A DNA stretch of 29,671 nucleotides from a virus. Location of the stretch: the IMG/VR virus record IMGVR_UViG_3300009164_000250, positions 1 through 29,671 of that record, one strand, 5' to 3'. Within the stretch, counting starts at the first letter, position 1. Each line of letters begins with the position of its first letter. A program made the position numbers and the translations under genes. Under the pieces are notes generated by a model that had not been told where the DNA came from, made no database searches, and worked only from the letters and a program-made list of their open reading frames with translations. Shown here in pieces: positions 1-6,832 of this stretch.

Positions 1-369
1 AACTACATAAATCTTACCTTGTTCTCCCGTTACGGGTAACGCTCCGAAAGTAGCAACCTCTATTATATCGTCTACAAAGCTAGGTAATTGACTAGAAGGT
101 ACTAAGCCTCCTACTAAATCAGCCTTTAAACCTAGTACCGTGTTTAAGTCGGTTTGGTTAGTTAGTGTACCTCCGATTTGCCCCCAATTAACTCCAAAGT
201 TTCCTACTAAGGAATTGATATTTATCTCAACTACGCTAGGAGTTACGTTTAAAACTATGTCCTCTCTATTGTCTATAATATTGACATCTATTACCTCATC
301 GCTTCCGCTAGAAGTAATCGTAATTAAATTAGTCGTTTCGGTAACTATGATGTCTATAATATCTTCCAT
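1..369 (-). CDS. Tail fibre / receptor-binding protein, N-terminal part (truncated by window edge)
   Basis: The minus-strand frame opens with ATG at 369 and remains open for 123 codons to the left edge, so only the N-terminus is visible. It starts with hydrophobic/acidic beta-type repeats (MEDIIDIIVTETTNLITI). After about residue 75 it has a pattern common in phage fibres: LGLKADLVGGLVPSSQLPS followed by FGALPVTGEQGKIYVV. The LKADLVGG.VP..QLPS segment is typical of fibre or appendage proteins of Bacteroidota phages. The start lies 3 nt after the stop of the preceding gene, so the two are co-transcribed. The role, host binding at the tail tip, is inferred from this pattern and from its place at the end of the structural block. 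A fibre C-terminus appears at the right edge of the window and could belong to the same gene, but the frames do not join directly. Confidence 0.75.
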   Translation of the reverse strand, partial: MEDIIDIIVTETTNLITITSSGSDEVIDVNIIDNREDIVLNVTPSVVEININSLVGNFGVNWGQIGGTLTNQTDLNTVLGLKADLVGGLVPSSQLPSFVDDIIEVATFGALPVTGEQGKIYVV

Positions 370-372
370 TTC

Positions 373-711
373 TTAGCGTGTTACTTCTGGTGTTACATTA
401 AATCCCCCTTTTACGTATGTCTTTACTTCGCCAGTAGACAAAGTAAATTGAATATCGTAAACGTAATTGTAAACCTCAATGTCAATTATTTGAGCGTTGA
501 TTTTGAATAAACCCGAAGCTGCGGTTGTAATTGTAATGCCAGCCGAGCTAACCGAAGTTAAAGAAAGAATAGCAGCAGTATCGCTATAATTCTTTCTAAG
601 TTGCATTCTGATTGTAGCACCAGTTAAATTAATAGCCGTGCCATTCTTTTTAACCTCGAAAGCTACTTCGCTAAAAGTATCGCCTTTTGTATGCGTGAAA
701 TTAAGAGCCAT
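373..711 (-). CDS. BppU-like baseplate/fibre-associated protein
   Basis: This is a 112-residue beta-rich protein. Its layout resembles the N-terminal domain of BppU-type baseplate upper proteins: an opening FTHTKGDTF, then a hydrophobic-charged stretch with LTGATIRMQLRK, then VYDIQFTLSTGEVKTYVKGGF near the end. That domain normally fixes receptor-binding proteins to the baseplate. The gene sits directly before the fibre gene, with a 3-nt gap between stop and start, which fits a connector role. No transmembrane segment or signal peptide is present. The family call rests on motif resemblance only. A different Ig-like structural protein is the main alternative. Confidence 0.6.
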   Translation of the reverse strand: MALNFTHTKGDTFSEVAFEVKKNGTAINLTGATIRMQLRKNYSDTAAILSLTSVSSAGITITTAASGLFKINAQIIDIEVYNYVYDIQFTLSTGEVKTYVKGGFNVTPEVTR

Positions 712-764
712 TTTGTATTTTGTTAAGGTAAACCTTTAGTTTTGTAACGTTAGATTTCTTTGGT

Positions 765-1265
765 TTATAAATACCAGCCACCGAAATCTGCTGTTTTGTC
801 TGGGTACATATCTGCATTTGAGTTGTTATTATATTCTGGAAATGAAGACTGATTAAAACTCATATAATCGATAAACCTTCTAGTGTAGTGTTCGGCTATT
901 GATCGCTCTTTTTCTACTAAAAAGTCGATTTCGTCCTTATCTACGTTTTGGCTATTTTCGCTGTTATGTTTATAAACACCTTTATTTGCAATAGTATAAG
1001 CAGAGAAAGGCAAAAATTCCACCATAGCCCAATGGATTACCATAGGTTTAATATACACGTTTAATAAAGTTAGGTATGGATTAGCTAAATTACCTGCAAC
1101 TAAAGCATTTGTGATTTTATCAAATAACTTAGTGCCTAAGTAGTTCTGAATATGAATATCCTGAGCTACCTTAATCCATTGCACAAATTTATCTGGATCA
1201 ATGTTTCCATTAATTGCAGTAAATTTTACTAAATCATCTCTTGTAATTAATAAAGCCTGAGCCAT
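765..1265 (-). CDS. Head-tail connector-like protein (DUF6712-type)
   Basis: This 166-residue, mostly helical protein follows the portal gene after a 7-nt gap. The N-terminus (ALLITRDDLVKFTAINGNID) and the central segment on soluble aromatic helices (YIKPMVIHWAMVEFLPFSAY) resemble the DUF6712 proteins of Bacteroidota phages, which occupy the position of the adaptor or head-completion protein. It ends in an aromatic FGGWYL tail. There are no catalytic motifs. The position directly after the portal, where HK97 gp6-like adaptors usually sit, supports a connector role. The function is inferred. Confidence 0.55.
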   Translation of the reverse strand: MAQALLITRDDLVKFTAINGNIDPDKFVQWIKVAQDIHIQNYLGTKLFDKITNALVAGNLANPYLTLLNVYIKPMVIHWAMVEFLPFSAYTIANKGVYKHNSENSQNVDKDEIDFLVEKERSIAEHYTRRFIDYMSFNQSSFPEYNNNSNADMYPDKTADFGGWYL

Positions 1266-1272
1266 CGTCTAA

Positions 1273-3045
1273 TTATTTTGGTAAAAATCCCTGATTCGGC
1301 ATATCGATTGGCCTCGTATACACCAGTTTGCTATTCTTGCTTGCATCCTTACCTTCGCTTTTATTAAAAGGTGCAGGTAAAATTTCTCCTGCTTTTCTAG
1401 CCTCCGCAGGGGTTATTTGTTCTGATCCTTTTTTTCTTGGATCAGTAAATCTTTTGTATGTTTCTCTTGTCCAAAAGTGATGGCAAGCTCCACCGCCCTT
1501 GTAAAGAAATATGTCGTATGTGTTAGTTCCGCCAGGCCCCCATTTCGGGTTAGTTTTTGGATCTTTACTCATTCTAACTATGTCTTCTTTACGATATAGC
1601 TTATTAGCTTTAATCATTTTCTTGCAGAAATCTCTTGAATCCTCTGACAAAGCACCTGTGTATCTATATCTTGAAGCAAATAACTTGCCATCTTGATCTG
1701 ATTTAATATCAGGTCTTGCTACTCCTGTCGTTGCAAACTCCCAGATCTTAGATAATATGCTTTTTTTAGGATTATTAAGTGCCTCTAATTCTGCATCTAA
1801 CAGCTCTTCGTCTTCGTAAGATACTACTCGGCTGTCAATCAATTCCCATTCAGCAGGATCAAGATCTGAGCCAAATTCTTCGACATCTAAGCTATCTATG
1901 TGACTAGACATTTTAACTCCTGTTTCCTCTTCCATATCGTCTTTACCTATAACTGGATTCTGATCAATAAATTCAAGAGGCTGTAAAGTCTTAAAGTATA
2001 GATTTAAAGAGATACCGTTAAATGCTAAGATTGCATCTAAAGCCTCAATAACTCTATGCTGTTTAGGACGAATAACCATATTATCAAATAAGGTTGTTGC
2101 ATTAGCTAACTCATCTGCGTTTGAGCTAAATCCATTATTAGATGGAATACCAAATAGCAATCCAGATGTAATTGAGTGTCCAAGCAAAATCTTACCACGA
2201 GATTCTTCGCTTAAATACTGATAATGAGCAGGTGCATCATTTAATGGAACTGAATCTAATGTAGTCTTGTTATTGATGTCGTTATTAAATGACACTACTA
2301 CTTTAGCTCCTTTTGAACCAGTTAATTTGTTCTGAACGTCTTTAGCTATTAGCTCTCTCTTTTCTTCGTCTGGAACGTTATTGTTAAAATTGACAATAGT
2401 CGTTGGCGAAAATCCATTCTGGACATCGTTAATTAAAAAATCAGCGATCTCTTCTTCTAGCATAGCATACGGTAATGCACCGATATAATCTACGTTTGAA
2501 TAGTATTTTTGACCTACACTATAATCACTTACGCAAAGCAATTCTAATGTCTTATCGCCATATCCAAAAGCACCAATTCTTTTAGGTACAAATTTCTTTG
2601 TGTCTTCCCAATTATCGCAATAGTAATAACCAGTTATTTCTCCTTTGTCATTACACTTTTCTGATCTTATTAACTGAGCAGGTATATGCTCTACACGAAC
2701 AATAGCATTTTTAGCCTTGTTATAAATTAATTGTAGATAGCCTTGACCTAATAACTTGTAATCAGTAATAACGCATTTTAGAACATCTGATCTAAAAAGC
2801 ATTTTCATTTGAGCATACTCGTTTGGCTTTTTGTTTGAATCCGTAGCATCTAAACCACGACCAAAAATCAATTTTACAACCGAATTTATAATAGAATTGT
2901 TAGTTGTAGAATTATTATAACGGTCAATTAGGTAAGTAAAATAGTCGTTATCGTCTCCAAACTCTACCCAGTTATCTCTTTTAGATTCCTTAGATTGAGG
3001 TGGCTTATGTGATTCAAAATTAAATACGTGAACGTTATTACTCAT
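1273..3045 (-). CDS. Portal protein with extra C-terminal Cys/His domain
   Basis: This 590-residue protein is the likely portal, the dodecameric ring at the capsid vertex through which DNA is packaged. The first 360 residues have portal-like features: a helical N-terminus, LLGQGYLQLIYNKAKNAIVRVEHIP around 98-122, and a stem/wing region with LLGHSITSGLLFGIPSNNGF around 287-306. A very acidic linker spans about 368-425. Residues 455-530 form a separate domain (SRYRYTGALSEDSRDFCKKMI, then WGPGGTNTYDIFLYKGG, then ACHHFWTRETY). It resembles the C-terminal part of head morphogenesis (MuF-like) proteins in other phages. A fusion of portal and morphogenesis functions is therefore likely. The gene overlaps the preceding 108-residue gene by 8 nt. 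It is unusual in lying downstream of the capsid gene. Confidence 0.75.
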   Translation of the reverse strand: MSNNVHVFNFESHKPPQSKESKRDNWVEFGDDNDYFTYLIDRYNNSTTNNSIINSVVKLIFGRGLDATDSNKKPNEYAQMKMLFRSDVLKCVITDYKLLGQGYLQLIYNKAKNAIVRVEHIPAQLIRSEKCNDKGEITGYYYCDNWEDTKKFVPKRIGAFGYGDKTLELLCVSDYSVGQKYYSNVDYIGALPYAMLEEEIADFLINDVQNGFSPTTIVNFNNNVPDEEKRELIAKDVQNKLTGSKGAKVVVSFNNDINNKTTLDSVPLNDAPAHYQYLSEESRGKILLGHSITSGLLFGIPSNNGFSSNADELANATTLFDNMVIRPKQHRVIEALDAILAFNGISLNLYFKTLQPLEFIDQNPVIGKDDMEEETGVKMSSHIDSLDVEEFGSDLDPAEWELIDSRVVSYEDEELLDAELEALNNPKKSILSKIWEFATTGVARPDIKSDQDGKLFASRYRYTGALSEDSRDFCKKMIKANKLYRKEDIVRMSKDPKTNPKWGPGGTNTYDIFLYKGGGACHHFWTRETYKRFTDPRKKGSEQITPAEARKAGEILPAPFNKSEGKDASKNSKLVYTRPIDMPNQGFLPK

Positions 3046-3364
3046 AGAAAATTATGTTTTGTTGGTTTTCTACATATTCATCTTTATTAACAGAATACGT
3101 TTCAATCGTTTGATTTGTGCAAAAAACTTTGTCACGGTAAACTAAATCGGTGCCATCTAGGATTGTCATCTCATAAAAATGACCTTCTTTTAAGGCTAAT
3201 ATTTTAGAAAAAGTAGAATAATAAGATATTGATGTGGCTGTAATAGAATAGGTTGTAGAAACTTTAGTAGATTCGTCTCTTAAAATTAAAGAAGTACCAC
3301 CATTTCTTCTAGTAGGTATAAATCTTACCGTTTGCGCAGTTCCTATTTGTTTTAAAACTATCAT
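3038..3364 (-). CDS. Small structural-region protein of unknown function
   Basis: This 108-residue protein is predicted to be beta-rich, with many Thr, Ser and Tyr residues (STTYSITATSISYYSTFSKIL), and it lacks membrane segments. It is the first gene after a terminator (3405-3430) and begins 4 nt downstream of an ECF-type promoter motif (3369-3395). It overlaps the portal start by 8 nt. I do not recognise a family. Its place between tail tube and portal suggests a minor virion or tail-completion component. The only start codon available is the ATG at 3364, because the next methionine lies deep within the conserved-looking core. Confidence 0.65.
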   Translation of the reverse strand: MIVLKQIGTAQTVRFIPTRRNGGTSLILRDESTKVSTTYSITATSISYYSTFSKILALKEGHFYEMTILDGTDLVYRDKVFCTNQTIETYSVNKDEYVENQQNIIFYE

Positions 3365-3368
3365 ATTA

Positions 3369-3395
3369 TATAAACGCTATTTATTTAGGTTTGTT
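3369..3395 (-). promoter_or_regulatory. ECF-sigma-type late promoter motif, copy a
   Basis: On the minus strand this reads AACAA, 14 nt, CGTTTATA, and then 4 nt before the ATG of the 108-residue gene. Three more exact copies of the two blocks, with the same 14-nt spacing, lie at 6797-6823, 13775-13801 and 29202-29228. AAC-N16-CGTT is the layout of known ECF sigma promoters such as those of B. subtilis SigW/SigM. A promoter role is inferred, and the spacing to ATG implies a leaderless or near-leaderless mRNA. Confidence 0.6.
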
Positions 3396-3404
3396 TTTAA
3401 ATGG

Positions 3405-3430
3405 AAAGAGAGGCAATCAAGCCCCCCTTT
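3405..3430 (-). terminator. Stem-loop terminator after tail tube gene
   Basis: On the minus-strand RNA, AAAGGGGGGC pairs with GCCUCUCUUU around a 6-nt loop, a 10-bp stem that includes two G-U pairs. On the plus strand those positions would be A-C mismatches, so the structure works only in the direction of transcription. The T-tract after it is weak (CTTTCCATTT). It separates the tail tube gene from the next promoter. Confidence 0.5.
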
Positions 3431-3453
3431 CAAAACCACAAACAAAAAAACAA

Positions 3454-3978
3454 TTATGAACCAGTTACGATTGTAAATCCTGCAGTCACTAATGAAGCAG
3501 TAATAAAGTTAGCTGGTAAAGGCTCTTGTCCTGATAAAGTTAATGTGTAACCAGATAGATCACCCATTGCCGCACCCGTTACAATAGTACCTCCCGTTAC
3601 TTCCATACCGTTTTGTAAACCAGCGTAGAAAAAGTTACCATTCATATCTTCGATCACAACTTGTGGTCTTCCGTATGCTAGTAATTTAATCTGCTTGTGA
3701 TCAACAACCGACAATTTCTTTAAAGTCAAACTTAAAGTTTGCTCAAAGAAAGTAGTTCCGTTTTCACGGCTAGATGTAATTGTCTGCTCAAAGCTAGAGT
3801 TTCCCTTTAATTCATATTTGAATCCAGTCGGAGTTCCAGCTACGGCAGTAATTGCATCAGTATTTGTTACATCATACGTGTAAGATGTAGCATCCTTCCA
3901 GTTAACAAAGTAAACGGCTCTTAAACCTCCGTTACTCGTTTTACAAGATTCGATGCGCCCCAATGAAATATCGCACAT
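3454..3978 (-). CDS. Major tail tube protein (putative)
   Basis: This 174-residue beta-rich protein starts MCDISLGRIESCK and contains SRENGTTFFEQTLSLTLKKL and, near the end, GAAMGDLSGYTLTLSGQE. These are hallmarks, as I recall them, of tail tube proteins in Bacteroidota siphophages, which stack as hexamers around the tape measure to form the tube. No membrane segment is present. It follows the capsid gene, separated by a hairpin that could tune its level. A terminator and a new promoter follow it. This identification comes from sequence feel and context and was not checked against databases. The alternative is a head decoration protein, since it lies next to the major capsid gene. Confidence 0.6.
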   Translation of the reverse strand: MCDISLGRIESCKTSNGGLRAVYFVNWKDATSYTYDVTNTDAITAVAGTPTGFKYELKGNSSFEQTITSSRENGTTFFEQTLSLTLKKLSVVDHKQIKLLAYGRPQVVIEDMNGNFFYAGLQNGMEVTGGTIVTGAAMGDLSGYTLTLSGQEPLPANFITASLVTAGFTIVTGS

Positions 3979-4000
3979 AGTTATTTATATTTAAAATGTT

Positions 4001-4031
4001 AAAAATTAGCACCCCGAATTAACGAGGTGCT
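4001..4031 (-). terminator. Intrinsic terminator/attenuator after major capsid gene
   Basis: The minus-strand RNA forms AGCACCUCG-UUAAUU-CGGGGUGCU, a stem of 8 pairs plus one mismatch, followed by AAUUUUU. It begins 9 nt beyond the capsid stop codon and ends before the tail tube start at 3978. I see no new promoter between the two genes, so it probably causes partial termination. Confidence 0.6.
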
Positions 4032-4039
4032 TAGTGCTA

Positions 4040-4993
4040 TTAATTTGCGGAATTTGTGATTCCGTATGTGACGATATCTTCAACAATACCATACTGAACT
4101 CCAGCCGTCATACGCATTACGATTCTAGCGTTCTGAGATCCGTCAATATCTGCCATGTCTATAACCTTAACCTCTGACAAATCAGATAATAAACCTGTTC
4201 CGAAATATAAGTTATCCTTAGTTGTAGCGATTGCTTTGTTAGAAGCTAAACCGTTTGCTACGAAGATTTTTACACCATCGAATGCTAAAGATCCATTGTT
4301 ATACCATTGTGTACCTTGTGCGTTTGTACCATTAGCTCCTAATCCTGATGCACCAAAACCACCTAAAGCACGAACATAAGCACGAGCCATATTCTGAGAA
4401 ACGTAGATGTAAAGGTTATCGTTAGTGTACAAAGTAGCAGGGATAGCATCAACGATCTTGCCCATTTCAGCAATAACGTTCGCTGCAGTAACCGTTGTTC
4501 CAGCTACTTCTTGTGCCGCAGGTAATGCTGCATCTAAAGCTAACAAAGTAGAAAAACCATCAAATTCTCCTGCGTTTGCAGTCACACCAGACCAGATATT
4601 TGTCTCGTTTTTAGCGGCAACTTTAGCGGCAACGTGTGCTACTAAGAAGTCAGCAAAAGTTTTTGGCAAAGTATCAAATGCAGAGAAACCTTGCTGTGCC
4701 GAAAGAAAGTCGCTGTGAAAATCTTTTTTGCAAAGGCTAAGATTTACTTGAAATTCCTCTGGTTGTAAAATACGCTCAGTTAAAGTTACCGTAGAAGTAG
4801 CATCAAAATCACAAGTAGCGTTCTTTAAGATCGCATCTGTAGAGATTTTTTTGATTACCTCTTTGTACTTTACGTTTGGTTTGATCTCGATACCACCGTT
4901 GTCGATAGTAGGAGATGACAATAATGCTGCAGCAATGATTTTATCCTTAAATTCACCGCTGTAACTTGTGGTAATAGATGTTGTAGTCGCCAT
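4040..4993 (-). CDS. Major capsid protein (HK97-fold, putative)
   Basis: This 317-residue protein carries the general features of a phage major capsid protein. It has a Thr/Ser-rich N-terminus (MATTTSITTSYSGEFKDKIIAAALLS), and a middle with repeated Ala and Gly residues. Near the end VRMTAGVQYGIVEDIVTYGI-type strands resemble the P-domain of HK97-fold capsid proteins (seen here as RMTAGVQYGIVEDIVTYG). It lies directly after a scaffold-like gene and two genes after an XkdF-type protease, which is the expected head-assembly neighbourhood. It has no membrane segments. A hairpin terminator follows the gene, consistent with a highly expressed product. There is no obvious N-terminal delta domain; the separate upstream gene may supply the scaffold. 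Confidence 0.78.
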   Translation of the reverse strand: MATTTSITTSYSGEFKDKIIAAALLSSPTIDNGGIEIKPNVKYKEVIKKISTDAILKNATCDFDATSTVTLTERILQPEEFQVNLSLCKKDFHSDFLSAQQGFSAFDTLPKTFADFLVAHVAAKVAAKNETNIWSGVTANAGEFDGFSTLLALDAALPAAQEVAGTTVTAANVIAEMGKIVDAIPATLYTNDNLYIYVSQNMARAYVRALGGFGASGLGANGTNAQGTQWYNNGSLAFDGVKIFVANGLASNKAIATTKDNLYFGTGLLSDLSEVKVIDMADIDGSQNARIVMRMTAGVQYGIVEDIVTYGITNSAN

Positions 4994-5010
4994 TTTTGTT
5001 AATTAATTAA

Positions 5011-5607
5011 TTATGAAAGTTTTGAAAATACTGTGTCAAGAATACCTTTCTGCTTGTTTTTTGCAAAACGGATTCCTTCGTTTTTGTTTTGAGATTCTGG
5101 ATTAAATGACAAAGGTTGTGCACCTTCCTCTTGCATAGACATTTCTACCTTCTTTGCCTCTTCAGCAACAGATAATTTTAATGCCTCTAATTCAGATTTA
5201 ATAGCTAAGTTTTCAGCTTTTAATTCTGCGATCTGAGATTCAAAGAAAGTCTCTTTGCTTACAGATTCCACAATGCGTTTTGCCTTTGGTATTTCCGTAG
5301 CTAAATCAGGAGCGACAACATCAGAAGGAGCGTCTTCGATCATTGGCATTTCTTCTTCTACTTCCTCAGCAGAGATAGATGCAATAATACCTTCAACAGC
5401 AACAACTAAAATCATTCCGTCTTCTAGCTTGTACTCGCCTACTGGCATAGGTACAACACCATCTGCTGTTACAATTCCTACCGAAAACTCAGGCTCAAAT
5501 GATTCTGCTTCAATAACGGTAATTCCGTCTTCTAACTTCATTTGTGCTAATTTGATTTCCATAGAAAGAACAGCCTTAATCTTGTTTAATTTGTTCTTGT
5601 ATTCCAT
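5011..5607 (-). CDS. Capsid scaffold-like coiled-coil protein
   Basis: The frame is open from 5658, but the best start is the ATG at 5607 (MEYKNKLNKIKAVLSMEIKL), giving 198 residues. The middle is strongly acidic (EEVEEEMPMIEDAPSD). It is followed by a predicted coiled coil (SKETFFESQIAELKAENLAI and on), and the C-terminus is basic and ends in KGILDTVFSKLS. An acidic middle, a coiled coil and a basic C-terminal helix-turn are usual for phage scaffolding proteins, which template procapsid assembly and bind the capsid protein through their C-terminus. The gene lies immediately before the capsid gene, separated by 17 nt, in an operon that includes the protease. The role is inferred from composition and order. 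Confidence 0.65.
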   Translation of the reverse strand: MEYKNKLNKIKAVLSMEIKLAQMKLEDGITVIEAESFEPEFSVGIVTADGVVPMPVGEYKLEDGMILVVAVEGIIASISAEEVEEEMPMIEDAPSDVVAPDLATEIPKAKRIVESVSKETFFESQIAELKAENLAIKSELEALKLSVAEEAKKVEMSMQEEGAQPLSFNPESQNKNEGIRFAKNKQKGILDTVFSKLS

Positions 5608-5632
5608 ATATTTATTTAATTTATTTACTATA

Positions 5633-6040
5633 TTAATTTTGAACAATTCTACCTGCAATTACTTTTCCTAAACCAGCAAATTGATCTAATACATCAATGT
5701 CTTTTAACAATGTTTCATTTAATCTATATGAATCTGTTGTCTTAGGATCAAAACCAAAGTTTTTTGCATTTTCATTTAATGTAGCCATTATAGCTTTTGA
5801 TCTTGTACGCAAGTTAGCTCCAGTAGCTGTATGTTGTTTAGACTCGCTAATAACAGCATTTAAACTATCTAATAATCCAAAAGCTTTGTTATCTGCTGAT
5901 TCAGCCTTTTTAATTGTTGCAGTAGCTAATGTTGCTAAGGCTTTAACATCGTCATAAATTAAAAACTCGTATTTTTGAGATGCTAATTCTGTTTTATCTT
6001 CTGAGAATAATTTTTGAAATACCTTTTTGTCTGTGTTCAT
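5633..6040 (-). CDS. Head-module protein of unknown function
   Basis: This 135-residue, largely helical and Ala/Lys/Asp-rich protein (DDVKALATLATATIKKAESADNKAF) has no recognisable catalytic motif or membrane segment. It lies between the cysteine-rich 60-residue gene and the scaffold gene, 1 nt after the stop of the former. That position within the protease-scaffold-capsid operon suggests an assembly factor or minor head protein. I do not recognise its family. Confidence 0.65.
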   Translation of the reverse strand: MNTDKKVFQKLFSEDKTELASQKYEFLIYDDVKALATLATATIKKAESADNKAFGLLDSLNAVISESKQHTATGANLRTRSKAIMATLNENAKNFGFDPKTTDSYRLNETLLKDIDVLDQFAGLGKVIAGRIVQN

Positions 6041-6041
6041 T

Positions 6042-6224
6042 TTAGTTTTGCTTTACGATTACTCTGGTTTCACTTGTATTTACAATAACAGAAGTAACCT
6101 GACCTTCTAGCGATCCGATTCCCTGATTAATTTCTTCTCCTTTGCAACAATCTCTTGAATAAGATCCGTCTTCACAAAGGCAAGCTCTCTTGCTATCACT
6201 TGGACTAGTTTTTTTATTTGCCAT
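6042..6224 (-). CDS. Small cysteine-rich protein of the head operon
   Basis: This is a 60-residue protein with a compact Cys motif near its N-terminus: RACLCEDGSYSRDCCKGE, followed by INQGIGSLEGQV. The spacing C-x-C-x8-C-C could bind a metal or form disulfides. The second half is beta-prone (VTSVIVNTSETRVIVK). It overlaps the protease stop by 11 nt and is followed after 1 nt by the next gene, so it is translated with the head genes. I recall similar short proteins in phages of this host group but cannot name a function. Structural or assembly roles are both possible. Confidence 0.65.
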   Translation of the reverse strand: MANKKTSPSDSKRACLCEDGSYSRDCCKGEEINQGIGSLEGQVTSVIVNTSETRVIVKQN

Positions 6225-6792
6225 CTTCTAAAATATTTATGATTTGTTTTACTAATTCCTCGTCTTCTAAATCTTGTAATGACATCTCTAGTTTATCCGC
6301 AAAATAACCTTCAATAGAAAAACCTTTGTAAAGCCCGCTTTTAACCTCTTGCCATACCTTGTCGTCTTCGATCTTCATTGAGATCATCCAAGTGCCTTTA
6401 GGTAAGCTAAATCCGTACTGCTTAGATTTGTCCATTTCTGGATTATCTACAATCCAAGATTCTACAACCGTTGCACCGTTAAATTTTGCCTTATGTTCGA
6501 TCGTAGCATTAGACTGATTCCCGTTTTTAAGAAATAACTCGCTTGCCTTTTTAACCGTTGCCTCAGAAAAGAAAACGTAAAACTCATCTTCTTTGTGCTT
6601 GCGATAAATTTGCTTGTTAGGAACGAGTGCCGCACCCATAAGAATACGCTTCTCAGCATCTACTTCCGCAAAATGTATTTTAATATCTTTATTTAAGGCA
6701 ATAAAATTCTCTTCGATTGCAGGAGCATTAACAAGGCTAACCGCATCAATGCCATCCAAATCCTTTTCGATAATTAATTCCACAATTCTCAT
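6214..6792 (-). CDS. XkdF-type prohead serine protease
   Basis: This 192-residue protein matches the XkdF-like phage serine protease family, which cleaves scaffold or capsid during maturation. The N-terminus has IDAVSLVNAPAIEENFIAL, typical for the family. The candidate catalytic histidine is H100 (in ATIEHKAKFNG), and the candidate serine is S159 (in LYKGFSIEGYF). Between them lies VESWIVDNPEMDK and YGFSLPKGTWMISMKI, also conserved in the family. The gene starts 4 nt after an ECF-type promoter motif and leads the head operon. It overlaps the next gene by 11 nt. The ATG at 6792 is the only sensible start. Confidence 0.8.
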   Translation of the reverse strand: MRIVELIIEKDLDGIDAVSLVNAPAIEENFIALNKDIKIHFAEVDAEKRILMGAALVPNKQIYRKHKEDEFYVFFSEATVKKASELFLKNGNQSNATIEHKAKFNGATVVESWIVDNPEMDKSKQYGFSLPKGTWMISMKIEDDKVWQEVKSGLYKGFSIEGYFADKLEMSLQDLEDEELVKQIINILEDGK

Positions 6793-6796
6793 AATC

Positions 6797-6823
6797 TATA
6801 AACGCTTTAATATTATTCTTGTT
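6797..6823 (-). promoter_or_regulatory. ECF-sigma-type late promoter motif, copy b
   Basis: The minus strand reads AACAA, 14 nt, CGTTTATA, then 4 nt to the ATG of the prohead protease gene. The upstream block begins just after the tape measure stop at 6833, so the motif would start a head-gene transcript. It is one of four copies with identical spacing. Confidence 0.6.
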
Positions 6824-6832
6824 TTATTTTCG

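Noticed and set aside
140-376. Open frames on the plus strand throughout the window, such as 140-376, 4425-4718 and 28476-28925.
   Set aside because: All lie opposite clear minus-strand genes, have no plausible protein features, and no plus-strand promoter or start context supports them.
712-764. A short AAGG/CCTT hairpin in the gap after the DUF6712-type gene.
   Set aside because: The stem is only 4-5 bp, with no T-tract; it is expected by chance in AT-rich DNA.
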